Notes under the pieces: generated by a model
Told to the model about the DNA's origin: nothing
The model's database searches: none
The model's input: only the letters and a program-made list of their open reading frames with translations
Assembly (NCBI GenBank): GCA_029948255.1
Contig: JALIZF010001820.1
Coordinates: forward strand, 62,001 to 126,000
DNA: 64,000 bases
Direction: 5' to 3'
Origin: Telmatactis stephensoni
Lineage: Eukaryota; Cnidaria; Anthozoa; Actiniaria; Isophelliidae
Shown: positions 1-12,067 of the stretch, in pieces
Numbering within the stretch: position 1 is the first letter of the stretch
How the letters are laid out: each line of letters begins with the position of its first letter
Translations under genes and position numbers: made by a program

Positions 1-1925
1 AAAGATCTAAAACATGCTTTCCTTGATATGTAGCATGACTGACATGTTGAGTAAGGTTAAAACACTCTAGAATGTTTAAGAACTGAAGAGCAATTCCATC
101 TGAAGAATCCTCCACATGGAAATTAAAATCCCCAACTATAAGTATCGATCCTGTTGCAGTTGAGAAATGTTCCAAAAAAGTCGAGAACTCATCAAAAAAC
201 AGTAAATTAGTGGAATTGTTGCCCGAACGAGGAGGAGGTCTGTAGATGATGAAAATAGAAAAATGCCCAGATGAGGAATGGGAAGTCATTCCCATAGCCT
301 CGAAAGATTTGAACTTGTTAATGGAAACTTTCTTCATCTTTAGAGCCTTTTTGAAAAGCAACCCAACACCACCACCTCGACCTTCTCTTGCAATATGTTC
401 AAACAAATAGCCTTTTGGCATGATTTCATTGATAACTAGACGCACACGTGCGTTCACTCGTGCCCTGGGAGCCCCTTTTAGGAGAGGCTTCAATGACCGG
501 CCCCGTTCGTACTCTTCCCCGAGCCGTTTCACGCATTCTTCACTTAACCGTAACATAATAAAGACCTTTTTTGACCTTTTCAAAGAATATCTGATTAGCC
601 AATTTGTCTGTCAGCAGCTATTAGTGTTCGCCTTTGTCATGCATGGGTATTAGATATTTCCAACATGCAAAAATATACCAGTTTATTCAACTTTTTATTT
701 CACTATATATCTCAATTGTTTGCTGTAAAGACTTCTACAACGACGCTTTTGACACAATAACAAATCGTGTATTTTTTCGTTCATGTTTCAGATGTTTTAT
801 CCATTACGTGACCAAACGCATCAGGTCAAATAGAGCCTTGGTTCCATGAAAATATATAAATGCGGAATTGTCTGGCCAGAATGTCGGTGTTACAATTCAA
901 TACAAAAACCTCTCAAGATCTCTTGAATGCTTGAATGAGGAATATAATTGACTTGCTTCTATGTATGTTTGTTTAGCAACATGCAGGATGAGAAATTCGT
1001 AGATTCCCAGCTCATAGGAAATAGTCTTTATCGCGAGCCGCTTCCTTTCAAGTACTCCATTTAGAGTTCGATATTTGGTCAAAGTATTGGAGATGAAGCT
1101 CAAAGTAACAGCCCATCCTGAAGCTCTTATAAGTATATAGGTATCTCTCGAGTTAAAAGCTCCAAATTACATTGTTCTACTGCAGGAAAAGCCTGTCTCT
1201 GAAAGCTATTTTCTTTGTAGTCGGCCATCTTGCATTCCTAAAGTTCCTGGCTTGCGTTCGCAGTCGCTCAAAGGTGATGAATGAAAGGCATTGTTTTTAC
1301 GTTCTTAACCAATCAGAAGTTCCTCAGGATGAACACAGAAGAAAAAAAAAAACATTTGCAGTTTATAACTCGTTCCCGGCCTAAAGGCCTGGGCACGAGT
1401 AATAAGTTGATTTGAGTCATTTGATTTCAACCAGGTTTCAGTTATACATAGCAATTCAATATTATTTTCAACAACAAAATCATTTATCATCAAAGATTTG
1501 TTACAAATTGATCTTGCATTTAAGAGACATAGTTTAGAAGGTTTACCGACCTGAGGTTGCAGAGGTGATACGAGATTCGATGAATTTATACCAGTTTGCC
1601 TTGATCGAGTTGAATATGCAGTCGTTGGTGCGGAACAAGCGATGCCGTTTTGAATATTTAATTCGGGTGAATCTGGAATCGAAGATTTCATAGCCTTTCT
1701 ATCATGATCTGACAATAAAGATCTACCAGCTCGTCTTCCCCTTAAACTGCGAAAAATCCTCAGTGATTTAATGTTGCTCCACGTAGATTTATCCAGTGGA
1801 AATCCTAGTGAACTTGTACTCCATGGTGCAGAACAATGGCGGGAAGTTTGAAGTCCTTTGGTATCCAGACATTTCCACCACAAACACCGCGAATAAAGAA
1901 AATTCCTCGAATAAGAAATCATCAT
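1..1925 (-). mobile_element. Non-LTR retrotransposon (LINE) endonuclease ORF, split by an insertion and cut by the window edge
   Basis: The minus strand from 1925 to about 1403 encodes an ORF with the start of an APE-type (EEP) endonuclease: residues reading LLNARSICNK, then VENNIELLCITETWL. The same reading frame resumes from 435 down to 1 (KGYLFEHIAREGRGGGVGLL, then a YRPPPRSGNNS segment, then ILIVGDFNFH, then HVLDL), covering the catalytic GDFN signature. The two halves join in frame once the element at 436-1402 is removed. The reverse transcriptase would lie left of position 1 and is not visible. About 120 residues precede the endonuclease. The family looks like the CR1/L2 group, but that is only an impression. 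The copy is dead because of the insertion. Confidence 0.85.
436..1402 (-). mobile_element. Non-autonomous element (copy A), Helitron-like 3' end, inserted in the LINE
   Basis: This stretch interrupts the LINE ORF and is repeated in inverted orientation at 2623-3620. Read on the minus strand it starts TTACTCGTGCCC and ends with a short hairpin (ACGCAC/GTGCGT type) followed directly by CTAG, then a flanking T. The empty site would be A|T inside the LINE. A hairpin plus CTAG with A|T insertion is what Helitrons leave, but the usual 5' TC is not seen. The subterminal inverted motif ACTCGTGCCC and a possible TTA duplication leave a TIR transposon (PIF/Harbinger-like, TTA target) open. No transposase or Rep/helicase ORF is present. 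Confidence 0.65.
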
Positions 1926-2365
1926 TCAGAAAGTTATCGTACTAAGAGAGATATGTAATCTAAAAATATCGGTAAATGCTACGAAATTCGATAAAAAATT
2001 AAAAACTAGGGAGAGCTAATAAATAAGCAGCTTCAATGAGCGCTAATATATGCATATATAACAACTATATTTTGTGAATTTATCTCGACAAATTACCTTC
2101 ACGCTTGCGATTTAGAAATATGATGCTTTTACTGCCGTTATATATCGTTGAAGTGCAGCCTGAGAAGCTCGAAGTCTCGTTTGGAAACTTGCATTCAGAC
2201 CACAGGCCGCCCAAGCTCATTATCGGACAACATCATGTTGTTGTTTAAGTTAAACAGAGTAAAATACACGTAAATGCATGGAGTCTAAAATACGACTTTT
2301 GACCAATAATATAAAATTACAGAATACATTAATATGACATTCTATGTGCCTTGTAAAGTTATTAT

Positions 2366-2541
2366 AATAGTCCCCTTCACAGTTCTCTACGCCATCGAAG
2401 CGAAACGAACGGTGAGCTTGCAATGATAGAGACCTGTGAAATAATTGTTCTAGGTGTTAAAAAATGTCTCTATCATTGCACGCTCACCGTTCGTCTCGCT
2501 TCGATTTCAAGATGGCGCAGGGAACTGTGAAGGGGACTATT
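2366..2541. mobile_element. Short palindromic MITE
   Basis: The ends are inverted copies: AATAGTCCCCTTCACAGTTC at 2366-2385 and its complement at 2522-2541. A second inverted segment lies further in, TCGAAGCGAAACGAACGGTG near 2396 matching its complement near 2484-2503. It is about 176 bp, has no ORF and sits between the LINE fragment and copy B of the Helitron-like element. The flanks 1926-2365 and 2542-2622 show nothing recognisable. Confidence 0.7.
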
Positions 2542-2622
2542 GTTACTGGTAGTCAAAACATATACTAGCATCCACAATCATCACCATGTCTACTATCGTA
2601 GATTTTTAGAGTTATGGCCTAG

Positions 2623-3620
2623 TTACTCGTGCCCAGGCCTTTAGGCCGGGAACGAGTTATAAACTGCAAATGTTTTTTTTTTTTCTCTGTTCGTCGCCAG
2701 AAGAGGCCTTTCTTGCGCAATCGGTCACGTGTTAAAGCTCCTGATTGGTTAAGAGCGCAAGAAACAATGCCCTTCGATTCATTCATCACCTTTGAGCGAG
2801 TGCGAACTCGAAGGTCTTCGAAGTGAACGCCAGTCAGGAACTTTAGGAATGCAAGATGGCGGACAACCCAAAAAATAGCTTTCAGAGACAGGCTTTTCCA
2901 GCAGTGAGACAATAGAAAATGGAGCTTTTAACTCGAGATATACCTAGACACTTATAAGAGCTTCAGAATGGGCTGTTATTTTGAGCTTGATCTCCAATAC
3001 TTTGACCAAATATCGAACTCTCAATGGAGTACTTGAAAACTGAAGCTCTCGCGACTCGGAGCAATTCCTTTGAGCTGGAAATCTACGAATTTCTCACCCT
3101 ACATGTTGCTAAACGAACGCATATAGAGGCAAGTCAATTATATTTTTCATTCAAGCATTCAAGAGATCTTGAGAGGTTTTTGTAATGAAGTTTAACACAA
3201 TTCTGGTCAGACAATTTATTTATATATTTTCATGGAACCAAGGCTCTATTTGACCTGATGCGTTTGGTCACGTAATAGATAAAACATCTGAAACATGAAC
3301 GAAAAAATACACGATTTGTTATTGTGTCAAAAACGTCGTTGTAGAAGTCTTTACAGCAAACAATTGAGATATATAGTGAAATAAAAAGTTGAATAAACTG
3401 GTATATTTTTGCATGTTGGGACAAAGGCAAACACTAAGCTGCTGACAGACAAATTGACTAATCAGATATTCTTTAAAAAGGTCAAAAAAGGTCTATATTA
3501 TGTTACGGTTAAGTGAAGAATGCGTGAAACGGCTCGGGGAAGAGTACGAACGGGGCCGGTCATTGAAGCCTCTCCTAAAAGGGGCTCCCAGGGCACGAGT
3601 GAACGCACGTGTGCGTCTAG
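2623..3620 (+). mobile_element. Non-autonomous element (copy B), inverted relative to copy A
   Basis: The sequence runs from TTACTCGTGCCC to the hairpin and CTAG, and it matches the complement of 436-1402 along its length with scattered substitutions and small indels. It is followed by TTT. Its short ORFs mirror those of copy A and are not genes. The two copies, about 1.2 kb apart in opposite orientation, form a large inverted repeat. Confidence 0.7.
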
Positions 3621-4667
3621 TTTGCATTAATATATGATCACTCTCAGTACATATGGATAACTGCATGGTCTTAGTACTTGATCAAGTTCCAACCATCATC
3701 TAATGTATAAGTGTCCATTCCAAGACTGCCCATGGATGCCCCCACTGATGTATAGGGGTACTAGTAATAACTATACTGTTAGTAGTATATACTGTATAAA
3801 ACTTGTCTAAAATGTTAAACATAAATGAATATGGTCCATTGCAGTAAAAGTACAGAACGGTTGGGAACTCAAATCAGTTTGTATAAATAACAAGCATTTA
3901 TTCACAAACACGAATTGTTTATTCACAGTTGTCATAGCATTGGTATTATTTTTACATCAGGAATGGCTTAGTAACAGGAAAATCTGGAACAAAAAATGAG
4001 GGAAAAAACATTTGTCAATAGTAGTATGTTTTGAAAGTCCATTAATCTAATTTACCGCAATCTCTAATGAGTAAATGAACTATAACTCGATTTTGGTCGA
4101 TCATTTTGGGCTTGTCGAGAGACCAAAAATAATCAATAGTCAGAAAAATACAAATAGCCTCTGGTAATCTGAAGCGGGTTTTAAAATCTTGTAATGACTG
4201 AATCCGATAAGAAATAATCGAGATCAACTCATCATGTTTTATAGAATATTAGTACAATATCGTTGCCATGCAGATAAAATCAAAAACAAATTATATTTTA
4301 AGTATTCAAGTGGTTTTCTGTCAAGAAGCCAAATAACGTCGAAAATAACAAAGACTTTTCCAGAAAAAAATCCAAAGCGAAAGTAAAGACATAAATGCAA
4401 ATGAAATCCACACGAGATTTGGTATCGAATTTGGTACATAAAGTGAATTCGATCGTTGTCAAACAAACACTGTGTTCAGTTATACGATAAACTTTCCGCT
4501 CAAAACCTTTCGCAAACCACCCCAAATCCTGAACGATTCCTTAAAAACAAACTCCTTACTCCTTGGTTAAAGCTGTATATATACCTGGTTATGTGAGAAA
4601 AAGAAAGAAAAATCGTTCTCTACTTACCGATACAGACGATAACAACTGCATGCAGCACGTCGACAGG
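3621..4667. other. Non-coding interval
   Basis: AT-rich sequence with only short shadow ORFs on the minus strand. I see no exon, RNA gene or clear repeat border. Confidence 0.5.
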
Positions 4668-4747
4668 TAGCCGCCTAGGCAGACGTTTTTAGTCTCGAGA
4701 GGGAAATTTGCTGGATCGAGACTAAAAACGTCTGCGTAGGAGGCTAA
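4668..4747. mobile_element. 80-bp hAT-like MITE with 8-bp target duplication
   Basis: Near-perfect inverted arms (AGCCGCCTAGGCAGACGTTT at the left and its near-complement at the right, up to GGCTAA) enclose about 17 bp. The same 8 bases, TCGACAGG, lie directly outside both ends (4660-4667 and 4748-4755). An 8-bp duplication is typical of hAT and P elements. There is no coding capacity. Confidence 0.75.
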
Positions 4748-5680
4748 TCGACAGGCGAGTCTACAATAATATAGCTTGGGTTTCCTGTTTCATTCCGAAT
4801 GTCTTTGTAGACACCATATTTATCAAATAGAACTTGCTCTATTTTTCCCTCGAAGAGTGATTTTCAATAAAATATTAAAAACTAATCACTACAAACGCCA
4901 GCTAGTTTCTTAATAAATCGTACTTTCATAAGCAGCTCGATCGGAATTTCGCGGACAAATCGCGGGCTTAAACGAAAAAGGCGCGAGTTTGTTCGGCATC
5001 TGACAGCGTTTGAAAGTGATGATATGGAGTTGTTCAAAGTTGATCCTTGAAAATACCTTAGAAACCGAGTTATTTTGATCGTTATTCGAATCTGGACATT
5101 TGGTCTGCTCAAGTAGTCTGTATAACATCTTTTTTGAGAAAAGTTTTTTGTAAATCAGTGAAATTATTAGGTGTCTTTTCATCGACCTGATAGACAACAC
5201 ATAGCAGTGAATAAAGCAGTACCTCCAAGTACCTCTCATAAAGGGTCCAAAAACAGACATCAGAACCAACAAGAGAGATTACTTCAATTATTTGTTGAGC
5301 AAGTACTTCCAGATATTGAAGACTTTTCTTAATTCCGACGAATTTTCTACTTTGAAGTGCCTTTTATGTCGTTTTTACCCCTGATGGAAGGGACTGTACA
5401 GACTGTACCACAGGAAGCCCGCTAGCGCATGCGCGGACAAAATTCCCAGCTGCTACTTTCATAGCGAAAATCGAAGAAAAGAACTCGGCAAAATTCGGAA
5501 AGTTTTCGTTCTCATCCGACTGTCACCCGAAGTGATTACTTCGAAAAGTCACGGACTATCGGGCTTACGCACTCGATGACGTAGTAACCACAAAAAAAGA
5601 TGACCTTAATTTCCGGCCATGTGAAGGCTCAGATTTTTTCCGAGCCATTATTAGCTATGGATTTTTTTCTGTATTTGTAG
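4748..5680. other. Region upstream of the CLN3-like exons
   Basis: No exon matching the expected N-terminal CLN3 segments (acidic start, SYF...SAEDIL, short luminal-loop exon) was found here. The 3' end is a normal acceptor (TTTTTTTCTGTATTTGTAG). Overlapping minus ORFs around 4882-5272 resemble nothing known. Confidence 0.4.
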
Positions 5681-7087
5681 GTACGATTTGGATCTTTCTC
5701 GAGATACCACTCACAATTCTTCCGATCGTGGCTTCATGCATTCTTCATCGTGTACCATCGCGTGTGTTTATCCTTACCGATATTTCTTTTAAAATATCTG
5801 GGCTGCTATCCCTCCTGTTAGCTGGATCTCATATGTGGTTAAAGTACTTTGCCATATGTCTGATTAGTTCTGGAACAGCATTATCAGATCTAATTGGGAT
5901 CTCTTTGACGGCCTACTTTCACAAGACGACCGTAACTGCTTACAGTGTTGGTATAGGAGTTGCTTATGTAGCTGGGCCTTTATATGTCACAGGTACTGAT
6001 CACATTCCAATTAGGCACCGCGACGCGAATCAGATCGAAGAGGACAAAGAACTGCTAACACCTCGCCCCTGATACCTTGTCCTAGTCTTTTAAATCAAGG
6101 CACTTCTGGGACTTAGCCCCGTACTCGAGGCTTTTGCGGGACTTAGCTTAGTGTATGTAATGTGCATGTTTGTGACGGTTCTCCAAAGTAAGCGAAGATG
6201 ACATTTCTCTGTGAAATCAGTCGAAACCGCATTTTCCAGGGGCAATCCCCAAGACCGGCCAGCCCTAGTAAAAAAAACTTTATATGTGATATGTAAATTC
6301 CTTTCCTTTTGTAGCTATGACAAGTTGGTTTCAGTTCTCCTTCAACATTACCATCACTGCTGTCATCGTGGTGCAGTCATTGGTTTTGCTTCTCGTTTAC
6401 TGCTTGCTTGAAAAACGCCGACAAAACACCAGCAAAGGTTACCAAACTATCACCGACAAGGACACAGACCCTGAAGAATGTCCAAGCTCACATCAGCATC
6501 TAACTTTGGCGGAGAAATACCGCACCCTTTTTGATGTCTTTCCAAGTATTTTTCAAGTTTTCGTTGGAATGCTATCCATTGACTTAGTTCTGAGTGGTGT
6601 CACCACTACCTTAGTGTTTTCCAATGCACCCTTCTCCCAAGAAGACCATTACAAATATTACCTCATTGCCTCTTGTTTTGGGCTGTTTCTTGGTCATTCG
6701 TACCTGGGAATGGCAGACTTCATCAGACCGGGAATGGCGGAGAGAATACATATTAGTAAGACATGGTTGCTAGGGGTGATAATAATATGTCATGTGATCG
6801 TGTCCGTTCTCGCTTCCCTTTATAGATTTATAGCTAATGTATGGTATGTTTTGGTCTTAGTATTTTCTTTAGGAACCTTTGCTGCAACCACTTATACTAA
6901 CGTATGCTTTATATTAGGGGAACAAGAGGATCTCAGAAAAAGGGAATTTGCTATGGGGTTGGCTGTTTTTGCAGTAGAATTTGGTGCGTTGATGGGGGCT
7001 ATTATAGCAGCACCAGTTGAAAAGCTACTGCAAGACCACTGTGTAGCGTTTACCAATCAAACAATGACCTGTTTGACAAGAGCTTGA
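5681..7087 (+). CDS. CLN3-like: Battenin (CLN3)-like protein, 3' two-exon part
   Basis: Exon 5681-5992 starts after TTTGTAG and ends before GTACTG. Exon 6315-7087 starts after CCTTTTGTAG and ends at TGA. The split codon (G + CT) joins in phase to about 361 residues. Segments match human CLN3 in order: IFLEIPLTILPI (LLADILPTLVIK), SLTAYFHKTTVTAYSVG (SLTAFYPRAVISWWSSG), NAPFSQEDHYKYY (NTSLSHAQQYRWY), and near the end REFAMGLAVFAVEFGALMG (REFAMAATCISDTLGISLS), with many hydrophobic membrane segments. CLN3 is a multi-pass lysosomal/endosomal membrane protein. A hydrophilic loop (KGYQTITDKDTDPEE) separates the halves, as in the family. The exons for the first ~70 residues are not found upstream, so this copy is 5'-incomplete or its first exons lie outside the window. 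The body has no internal stop. Confidence 0.8.
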
Positions 7088-7883
7088 ATTGTGATCCAGC
7101 AAACTGGTTCAAAAAGAATCCTCTGTACAGGGGAAAACGCTGCGCGGACCTCTGCAAAATTATAAGCGTAAGTCGCAACTGCGACCAGAGCTTTTGTACT
7201 CCTTTGGCAGTTACATACCTTGAAACTGATTTCACAAAGCTTGTTATAAAATAACTAAGATACTACGCGCGCTCTGATTGGTTAAAGAGCGTGTTTACAT
7301 GAGGCTATGTAAACACGATTGTGATGTCAGGATCTTTGTCTAGAGCAAAGTTTGTAAACAAAATATGGTTTAAAAATGTAAGAATACAATAATGGGCAAC
7401 TTTCACCAAACACTTGTTCGAGAAAAAATTGATGAAGTGAGAGCAAACTTGATTCTCCTTTGATTTCTTTATCCTTTTTTGCAAGAAAACTCTGAACCTC
7501 AGTGCCGCTCGAGCTCATTACAATCAATCGCAAAAAATGTTTTTCCGTGTTTAATTTGAACCTACATACTTTAGAAACAAAATAGAAAACACCAAAACTC
7601 TGCTGATAAAAAGAGAAGAGGAAGTGTTTGTCAATTTTTGAAACCAAAATCTACAGACTGAAACTGAACTGACTTCAACGAACACTGCAAACAGGTAAAC
7701 GTACACTAGGTATGAAAAGTTCTAGCCCGAAAGGCACAGAAATAGGAGACAAGAAGAACGTTTTCAAAACTTAAACTACTTTATTTAATAGCCTTAAATC
7801 ATATTTACAATAAAGGCAAGATATTAATAGTAAACAAGGAAAGAACATTTAGATAACGGTACTGAAAAGTTTTCTGTCGGCCT
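7088..7883. other. 3' flank of the CLN3-like copy, non-coding
   Basis: A small inverted motif (GTAAACACG / CGTGTTTAC, 7290-7320) follows the gene. The rest has only shadow ORFs. I saw no clear AATAAA within 300 bp of the stop. Confidence 0.4.
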
Positions 7884-8243
7884 AAAGGTTCGGTAATACA
7901 AGCAACAAAATTACTCAACTTGTCTCGCAACAAAATAGTTTGCTGCAAGTTGAAAAGCCTGTTGCAGCAAGTAGACAGTCACTCAACTTTTTGCAACAAA
8001 ATTTCATGATGTTGCGCGTATTACCACCCCAAAGTCAACTTGTCTCGCAGAAAACTGCGAAATGACTACCTTCGTATTCGTGATTGATCCAATCAGAAGT
8101 CAACTCAACTTGCAGCAAACTATTTTGTTGCGAGACAAGTTTGTTTTCGGGTGGAAAAACGCGCAGCATCGCTCTTCAACTTGTTTCGTAGCAATGTTGC
8201 GAGACAAGTTGAGTGATTTTGTTGCTCGTATTACCGTACCTTT
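7884..8243. mobile_element. Palindromic MITE with ACTCAACTTGTCTCGCAAC arms
   Basis: The left end (AAAGGTTCGGTAATACAAGC then AACAAAAT...CAACTTGTCTCGCAAC) is the inverse of the right end (GCGAGACAAGTTGAGTGATT then TTGTTGCTCGTATTACCGTACC). Inner segments CAAAATAGTTTGCTGCAAGT and its complement are also paired. About 360 bp; the only ORF is a shadow. Confidence 0.7.
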
Positions 8244-10319
8244 TAGCTTATTGAGTGACAAGCTTACCCTAGTCTTATCGCATTTATTTTCCTGTCAGTG
8301 GATGAACTGAGGTCAAGGTTTTGTCTTTTGTGAGTTTCAGTGTAATTGGTGTTACCAAGGCAACGATATAAAAACAAGGCTGAAATCAGTTTTTCTGAAA
8401 TATAGTGATTTCAAAGAAATCCAGGCACCCAAATACTATGCAACAAAGTTCATACCAAGGTAAAGGAGATAACATAGAACTGAAACTCTTTGATTGAAGT
8501 GATTTGGAATAAACGACCGGAAATTGGCAAATTCGCATTATCTGTGTTTTTGCGGTTTATTCGAAAACGGCTTGGTACATTTTTGGGGGGTTTAAACTTC
8601 TTTTTTTTTGTTTTAGTTTGTAGTTTATTGTCCATATAGTCCTTTGTAGAGCAGCTCGATTTCAAAAAATATTTCAGAAAATTTGATTTCGGCCATCTTT
8701 GCTTACCGTTGCTATGGCAACACAAATTGGAGTGAAATAGACAAAAAACAAAACTTTGATTCAAGTCTAATAACGGATGAAATTAAAGCCGCTCAAAGAG
8801 CGCATGTGGTTACTCTCTTTCGAACTTTTTAGCTGCTTTCGGTTCATATAAGTTGTTTCCTGTGACAATGGACACATATGGGCTGATGTTCAAAAGGAAT
8901 TACATAGACAATGAGAGCAAAAGGCATTCTGGGATATGACAGTCAAATATTTTGGTCTTGTATTTAATGTAAAATGCGCAGAAAACTGTGACCTTTGCAG
9001 AGTGTAGCTTGGCATTCATTAACGTACATGTCAAGCACAATTGCTGTCCTTGGACCACATTTTTCTTTATTGTGCATGTTAGCCAAGTTATAGGGAAAAA
9101 AGGTTAAAACAATAATGAAACAACAAACAGGAATTGAACGTATATTTACACTTTAATAAAGAATATAAATGTTTACAGTGTTTTTTTTGGTTATGTTTTG
9201 TTTTTTTATTTTTCGGTTGTTTTATGTTTTTTAATTCTGATTTTTTTAAATTTTTTTTGCATAGTTTTTGTATAATTCAAACATATATAATATGAACATG
9301 TATATAATATATAACATATGAATACAGTACAGGTAGGCCAAGTCTATTATTAGTAAAGATATATAGTAGATGTATGTCATAGTAATAAGTAGATTTTCTA
9401 GCTTGAAAAATGAAATTTTCTGCATTTTAGGGGAGTTAAACTGTACTCAAAGAAGAAAAAAAAGTCTATATTACTATAACATACAGACAAACATTACACT
9501 TGGGCTATCTTTGAAAGAACATGAATATTTAATTCATTATGTTGAGCTGAATAAACTAGCTGGTTAAGTATAACTCCATTACATCAAAGTAACACTTTTT
9601 ACAACTTTTGTTGTATGATTAAATACAATCTTAATTTTTTCTGGCAATGTGAAAAGTTCATCTGTAAGTTGTAAGGTTGAATATACCCACAATGGGGTTG
9701 ATTTGTTTTGCATTTTGTTTCGTTTTGATTTGGCTTGATTTGGTTTTGAGTTGTTTTGATTTGGTTTTGATTTGATTCAATATACCCACAATGGGGTTGA
9801 CTTGGTTCATAATTCCTCTTAATATGAGGCTCAATAGACCCACAATGGGGCTGATTCTGTTTGTAATTCGTTTGTTTGTTGTTTTGTTTTCGTGTGTCTT
9901 GCATTGGCGAAGAGACATCTTCAACTCTGTTGCTATCAATAGATCGTCGATTCATGTCGTAATACCGCCATAAAGATCGGCCTAAAAGTTGAAAACCACT
10001 TAAAAAAGCTTTCATTATTCCTATCAAGTGTGTACAATAAAATCTGTGATAGATAAACTATCATAAATCCAATAAAAAGCAAGCTAATCGTACTTTACTT
10101 ACATACTTTTTTCTTTCGTTCAATAAACGTACAGGCGTTCCTTGCTGGAAGCCGATAGAAACTGGACAGTAGTTACGGACGGACTTACCAACACGATAAC
10201 ATAGTGGTTCTCTCTTCGAGAGTAACCACAAAAACGGTTTTGGTTGGTCAAGAGTAAGTTGCTCAATTCGTGAAGTGAAAAACGGTAGCATGGTCAATAA
10301 AAAACTATATCGAGTCGCC
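8244..10319. repeat. Non-coding interval with low-complexity blocks
   Basis: T-rich and AT-rich tracts lie at 9180-9330. At 9670-9860 a degenerate repeat occurs, with ATAGACCCACAATGGGG-type units three times (near 9686, 9783 and 9837) separated by TTTGATTTGGTTTTGA-like strings. The longer minus ORF across 9599-10027 is a translation of this repeat. No gene seen. Confidence 0.5.
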
Positions 10320-10323
10320 TTAA

Positions 10324-11044
10324 GGTTGGTGCCTACTAATAGGAAGGTAATTTTTTTGGCCAAAAACCACATGGGTATCAAAGAACCCATCATAGGGAGC
10401 TAGAATCCAAGGAAAAACTTTTTTTACTAAAACGTTTACAACACAATTCTCTTACTTGTCAATGCCATACGAAATATGAAAAACCAGAATAACGATTTTT
10501 TTCAATGACTTTTTACTAGTTTTAGACCTGTTTTGGTTCATGACCGCCAAATGAAAAGTCCAATTTTTGCAATCAAGTTTTAATTTTAAATTCATAAAAG
10601 TATTTTAAAATAGTAGGTTAATCTCCACTTAAGAATTTACAGAAATAAAAAATAGGGGTATCCGTGCGATTTAGAAAGTTATTTGCCGATAAACGCGCGA
10701 AAACTGATCAGAATTCGCGAAAATGGTCAAAAAATTCCCTAGCCCTCCCCGGAAAGTAGAGCGAATTGCAATGCATTGTGGGAATTTTTCAAGATGGCGG
10801 CGAAAACAGATCGTTTCTGGTAGAAACGATAGTCAAAACATTGTAACTCAGGTTCTATTTATCAACTGTGAATTTCATTCAAACACAGGAGAGGCTAAAT
10901 GGTTTAATTTCCTTTAATTCTGTAAGTTCATTTTTTGAAAAAAGTCGTAAAAAGGCCTTGCTTTTACGATTGCTTTACCGACAAAAATTCAGTGTTTTTG
11001 CATGCACAGAAAGCAGTGCGCGCGGACAACAGTAGGCACCAACC
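10324..11044. mobile_element. TTAA-flanked DNA element 1 (piggyBac- or Kolobok-type, non-autonomous)
   Basis: Terminal inverted repeats GGTTGGTGCCTACT and AGTAGGCACCAACC are each flanked by TTAA (10320-10323 and 11045-11048), a TTAA target duplication. That is diagnostic of piggyBac and also found with Kolobok. The 721 bp inside encode no transposase; the small ORFs (10061-10393 minus, 10723-10917 plus) are incidental. Confidence 0.8.
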
Positions 11045-11077
11045 TTAAATACCGCTCAAACTTCAGTCATGGATTAT

Positions 11078-11166
11078 AATAACTCACTATTATAATCAAT
11101 TACTGCCGGAATTATAATAATTCATTATCGGATTATCATAATCCATTACGAGATTATAATAATCCT
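11078..11166. repeat. Short degenerate repeat of GGATTATAATAATCC units
   Basis: Four to five self-complementary units of the form GATTATAATAATCC/ATTATAATAATTC occur in tandem. Non-coding. Confidence 0.6.
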
Positions 11167-11570
11167 TCTGATTAACAGCCATATTGTACTACTCTGACAA
11201 CACAGAGCTAATCAAAAATTTTGCTTTCAGTCTTTCATAGTTTCTTCTACTCCTTACTCCTTAGCACTAGCCACATTGCGCTACAAAATGTGTTTTAACT
11301 AGTCATCTATAATTTCAATTCTTGAATTTAATTTTTCGCCATAATACATTTTCAATTTATCTTTTGTAGCTTCAATATTATTTTTGGAGTAAAAATGTGC
11401 AATAAAACATGAATTTTTTGCTTATTCATCGAGTAAAATGGTGCAGCCAATGTTTACTTGTCTGCTCACGGTACATGAGTTGATAGAATAGTAGTAGAAG
11501 AGCCAATCAAAGCGCACTGAGAGCCCTAGCTTTTGGAGTGTTCTGAATAGAACGATTTCACATAACTCAC

Positions 11571-12067
11571 TTTTAGATGCAAATGAGTAAAATAATATGC
11601 TAATGACAAAATACCATGTTAATGATGTAAACGCACGAAACCGCAAGCTTCGATTACTGACATTACTTAGATGAGCATGATGAATCATATAAATGAACAA
11701 TATAAATTCAAACTCATTTGAAAAGCATTGTACATATAAACTCAGTAACTATAAATTTCAGAGCCACCTTGTCAACTTGTTGCGTGCCATGCATGCGGTT
11801 TCGTGCGTTTACATCATTACCACCGTGTGCTAAACTACGCGTCCCGCCAGACTAAAGTCTCGATTGGGAATTTGGTCAATGGGCTACCAAAAATCCAGAC
11901 AGAGGCGGAGTTTTCTATACAATGTCTGTACACTTTGCTGGCTTCCCGGTAGCCTAATCCCAATCGAGACTTTAGTCTGGCTGGACGCGTAATTATGCAC
12001 ACGGTGTTAACATGCTATTTTGTCATTAGCATATTATTTTACTCGTTTGTATCTAAAAGTGAGTTAT
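11571..12067. mobile_element. Palindromic element carrying a nested MITE
   Basis: Left arm from CATAACTCACTTTTAGATGC through ATGCTAATGACAAAATACCA to ATGATGTAAACGCACGAAAC. Its inverse is found in two pieces on the right: GTTTCGTGCGTTTACATCAT at 11799-11818 and AACATGCTATTTTGTCATTA...AAGTGAGTTAT at 12009-12067. The right arm is therefore interrupted by the MITE at 11820-12006. No coding content; the minus ORF at 11422-11700 is not gene-like. Confidence 0.75.
11820..12006. mobile_element. 187-bp MITE with TTA target duplication (PIF/Harbinger-like)
   Basis: Ends CACCGTGTGC...ACGCGTCC and GCCAGACTAAAGTCTCGATT are inverted at the other side (AATCGAGACTTTAGTCTGGC ... GCACACGGTG). TTA occurs directly outside both ends (11817-11819 and 12007-12009), and removing the element restores the outer palindrome arm. 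Confidence 0.75.

Noticed and set aside
9599..10027. 142-residue minus ORF rich in Asn, Gln and Lys
   Set aside because: It is a translation of the degenerate CACAATGGGG / TTTGATTTGG repeat.
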